DNA of 64,000 bases, taken from CAVQEK01 sp964596645 (GTDB lineage: Bacteria > Bacteroidota > Bacteroidia > Cytophagales > Cyclobacteriaceae). The notes beneath the pieces were generated by a model. It searched no databases, was not told where the DNA came from, and saw only the letters and a list, made by a program, of their open reading frames with translations. Positions 62,966-64,000 of the stretch are shown here, one piece after another (within the stretch, counting starts at the first letter, position 1; each line of letters opens with the position of its first letter). Position numbers and translations under genes: made by a program. The stretch covers positions 133,672 through 197,671 of the forward strand of contig CAZQVB010000002.1 of NCBI GenBank assembly GCA_964596645.1. The letters are read 5' to 3'.

Positions 62966-64000
62966 CGTTTTGGTGGTAGCGTAATACTTTCAATTTCATA
63001 CTCTTCAGTAATATCTCCAACGTTTCCTAAACCTGTAAAGGTGTTCCAATCCCAATTAAGGCCACCGGCGGCACCTATACCTCTTGCAAATTTCGCACAG
63101 TATGTTGCGCTGTTACAATAATTGTAACCACCTGTATATCCGCCGAAAGGTAAATATCCTTCACTTTCCGCTCCTCGTGCATAAGCTAACATTGCACCGT
63201 AGTTGAGATTCTTAGCAAGAGCACCGACTATGCGGCCATAACCGGCAAGTAGTGGAGAGCTATGCAACTTAGTAAGTATGGAAGTAACATTCTCGTTATC
63301 CGATTTTTCAAAAACCCAGTTAGGTACTTCTAGGCTTTTGCCATAATTCAAACTAGACCTTACTGCACCTTCATCTTTGCCACGATTCCTGCCTTTAACG
63401 TCTGGCCTGTTATAACGACCAAAATCAAAATAATTTGTTTCGCCCTTATCATTGATCAAGACGACACCCGCATGACCTGCACCATTCACTTTTCCATCCC
63501 CATCTCCAAAAGTTTTCTCGCCCCATTTTGCAACTCCTTGATTTGATGGTATATCTGGATTAGCATCGGGAAAGGCTACAAATATTGCCATTCCTAATTG
63601 AAGGTCTCCGTTATCCTGTAAATTTTGATGAACTTTACTCCACTGAACTTCATCTCCATTTTCATTCTCATATCTCTTACTCTGCCAATTGTAAGTATAA
63701 GGAGCCATTCCCTCAGGATCTATAAATCGTATTGGATTATCAAAGGCATATGCATATGGGCTCCACCTTCTCATCTTTTGCGACAATTGATCGCTTACCA
63801 TCCATCGTCCTATTGATGCATCATACATCCTTGCCCCATAATCATACCACCCAGTTTCCTCCTGGATTTCCTTCCCATTGTACAAGTAATCATTCCCCCT
63901 CAAATCCCCCCTTTTATACCCCAGCCCGCTCATCTGCATGCCGAAGGGGTAGTAGTCGTCGGCTTGCACTACGCTGAGGCGCTCTTTGTGGGTCACTTTC
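62962..64000 (-). CDS. RHS-repeat protein, C-terminal part with putative papain-like/NlpC-type toxin tip (partial)
   Basis: Runs off the right end of the window; 345 residues are visible. The conserved RHS core is present (DDYYPFGMQMSGLGYKRG, LYNGKEIQEETGWYDYGARM, FDNPIRFIDPEG). After DPEG at visible residue 96 comes a variable domain of about 250 residues: GNGAGHAGVVL-type segment with His175, FDFGRYNRPDV, and later GGYNYCNSATYCAKFARGIG with Cys294 and Cys300. His first and Cys later, with an NC-like motif before a helix, resembles permuted NlpC/P60 or LRAT-like thiol hydrolases. The tip is AT-rich while the core at 63890-64000 is not. Confidence 0.85.
   Translation of the reverse strand, partial: KVTHKERLSVVQADDYYPFGMQMSGLGYKRGDLRGNDYLYNGKEIQEETGWYDYGARMYDASIGRWMVSDQLSQKMRRWSPYAYAFDNPIRFIDPEGMAPYTYNWQSKRYENENGDEVQWSKVHQNLQDNGDLQLGMAIFVAFPDANPDIPSNQGVAKWGEKTFGDGDGKVNGAGHAGVVLINDKGETNYFDFGRYNRPDVKGRNRGKDEGAVRSSLNYGKSLEVPNWVFEKSDNENVTSILTKLHSSPLLAGYGRIVGALAKNLNYGAMLAYARGAESEGYLPFGGYTGGYNYCNSATYCAKFARGIGAAGGLNWDWNTFTGLGNVGDITEEYEIESITLPPKR

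Overview
The window is a piece of a Bacteroidota chromosome, probably from the Saprospiria/Cytophagia side of the phylum. The signs are type IX secretion (T9SS) C-terminal sorting domains of both type A and type B, a PorP/SprF family protein, a carboxypeptidase-regulatory/TonB receptor, a DnaG whose CHC2 zinc ligands are gone, Bacteroidota-style TTTG / TAnnTTTG promoters, and RHS-type surface proteins. Genes are dense, without long same-strand blocks. Four runs of exactly 10 N are scaffold placeholders: each falls inside a gene, and at least two do not match the real gap length.

Layout. 0-6 kb: YheT-like hydrolase, lrgAB, a DUF2237 protein, an AspT/YidE-type transporter, type II pantothenate kinase and an FkbM methyltransferase. 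6-9.6 kb: a btuFCD-type importer under a cobalamin riboswitch. 9.6-13 kb: a TonB receptor flanked by intergenic repeats. 13-21 kb: an AT-rich orphan, a stand-alone receiver protein, a GH3 lipoprotein, L-rhamnose isomerase, a K+-dependent membrane pyrophosphatase and a conserved hypothetical. 21.7-27 kb: a surface-protein locus with a repeat-rich adhesin-like protein, a small secreted protein, a type B sorted protein and PorP/SprF. 27-35 kb: dnaG, an Fe-S pair (mrp and a NifU-like protein), a secreted M43 metalloprotease, a MATE exporter and a Lon-N protein. 35-41 kb: icd diverging from zwf-pgl-CPBP across a palindrome-rich spacer, then glnS. 41.4-42.2 kb: a repeat island holding a dead RAYT-type transposase interrupted by REP-like palindromes. 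42.2-46.7 kb: a sodium-pumping methylmalonyl-CoA decarboxylase operon ending with the epimerase. 46.9-54.5 kb: a Crp/Fnr regulator, a DUF2064 glycosyltransferase, a miniature T9SS protein, asnS, two tandem paralogous ~50-aa genes with homologous 3' non-coding segments, rpoN, a PAP2-like membrane protein, a beta-barrel protein and tRNA-Arg(ACG). 54.5-64 kb: an RHS-like/barrel/type B surface operon, then the end of an RHS gene with an AT-rich tip and an overlapping lipoprotein that could be its immunity partner.

Functional links. The Na+-pumping decarboxylase and the membrane pyrophosphatase point to ion-motive bioenergetics from CoA-ester and PPi energy. Mce, MmdA and the B12 importer fit together because methylmalonyl-CoA metabolism normally uses B12-dependent methylmalonyl-CoA mutase, which is not in this window. 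icd and zwf, two NADPH sources, share one control region. The accessory material is mostly T9SS cargo and RHS proteins; the best candidates for undescribed biology are the RHS tip with its lipoprotein, the three-gene RHS-like/barrel/type B operon, the tandem small-ORF units and the palindrome-riddled transposase relic.
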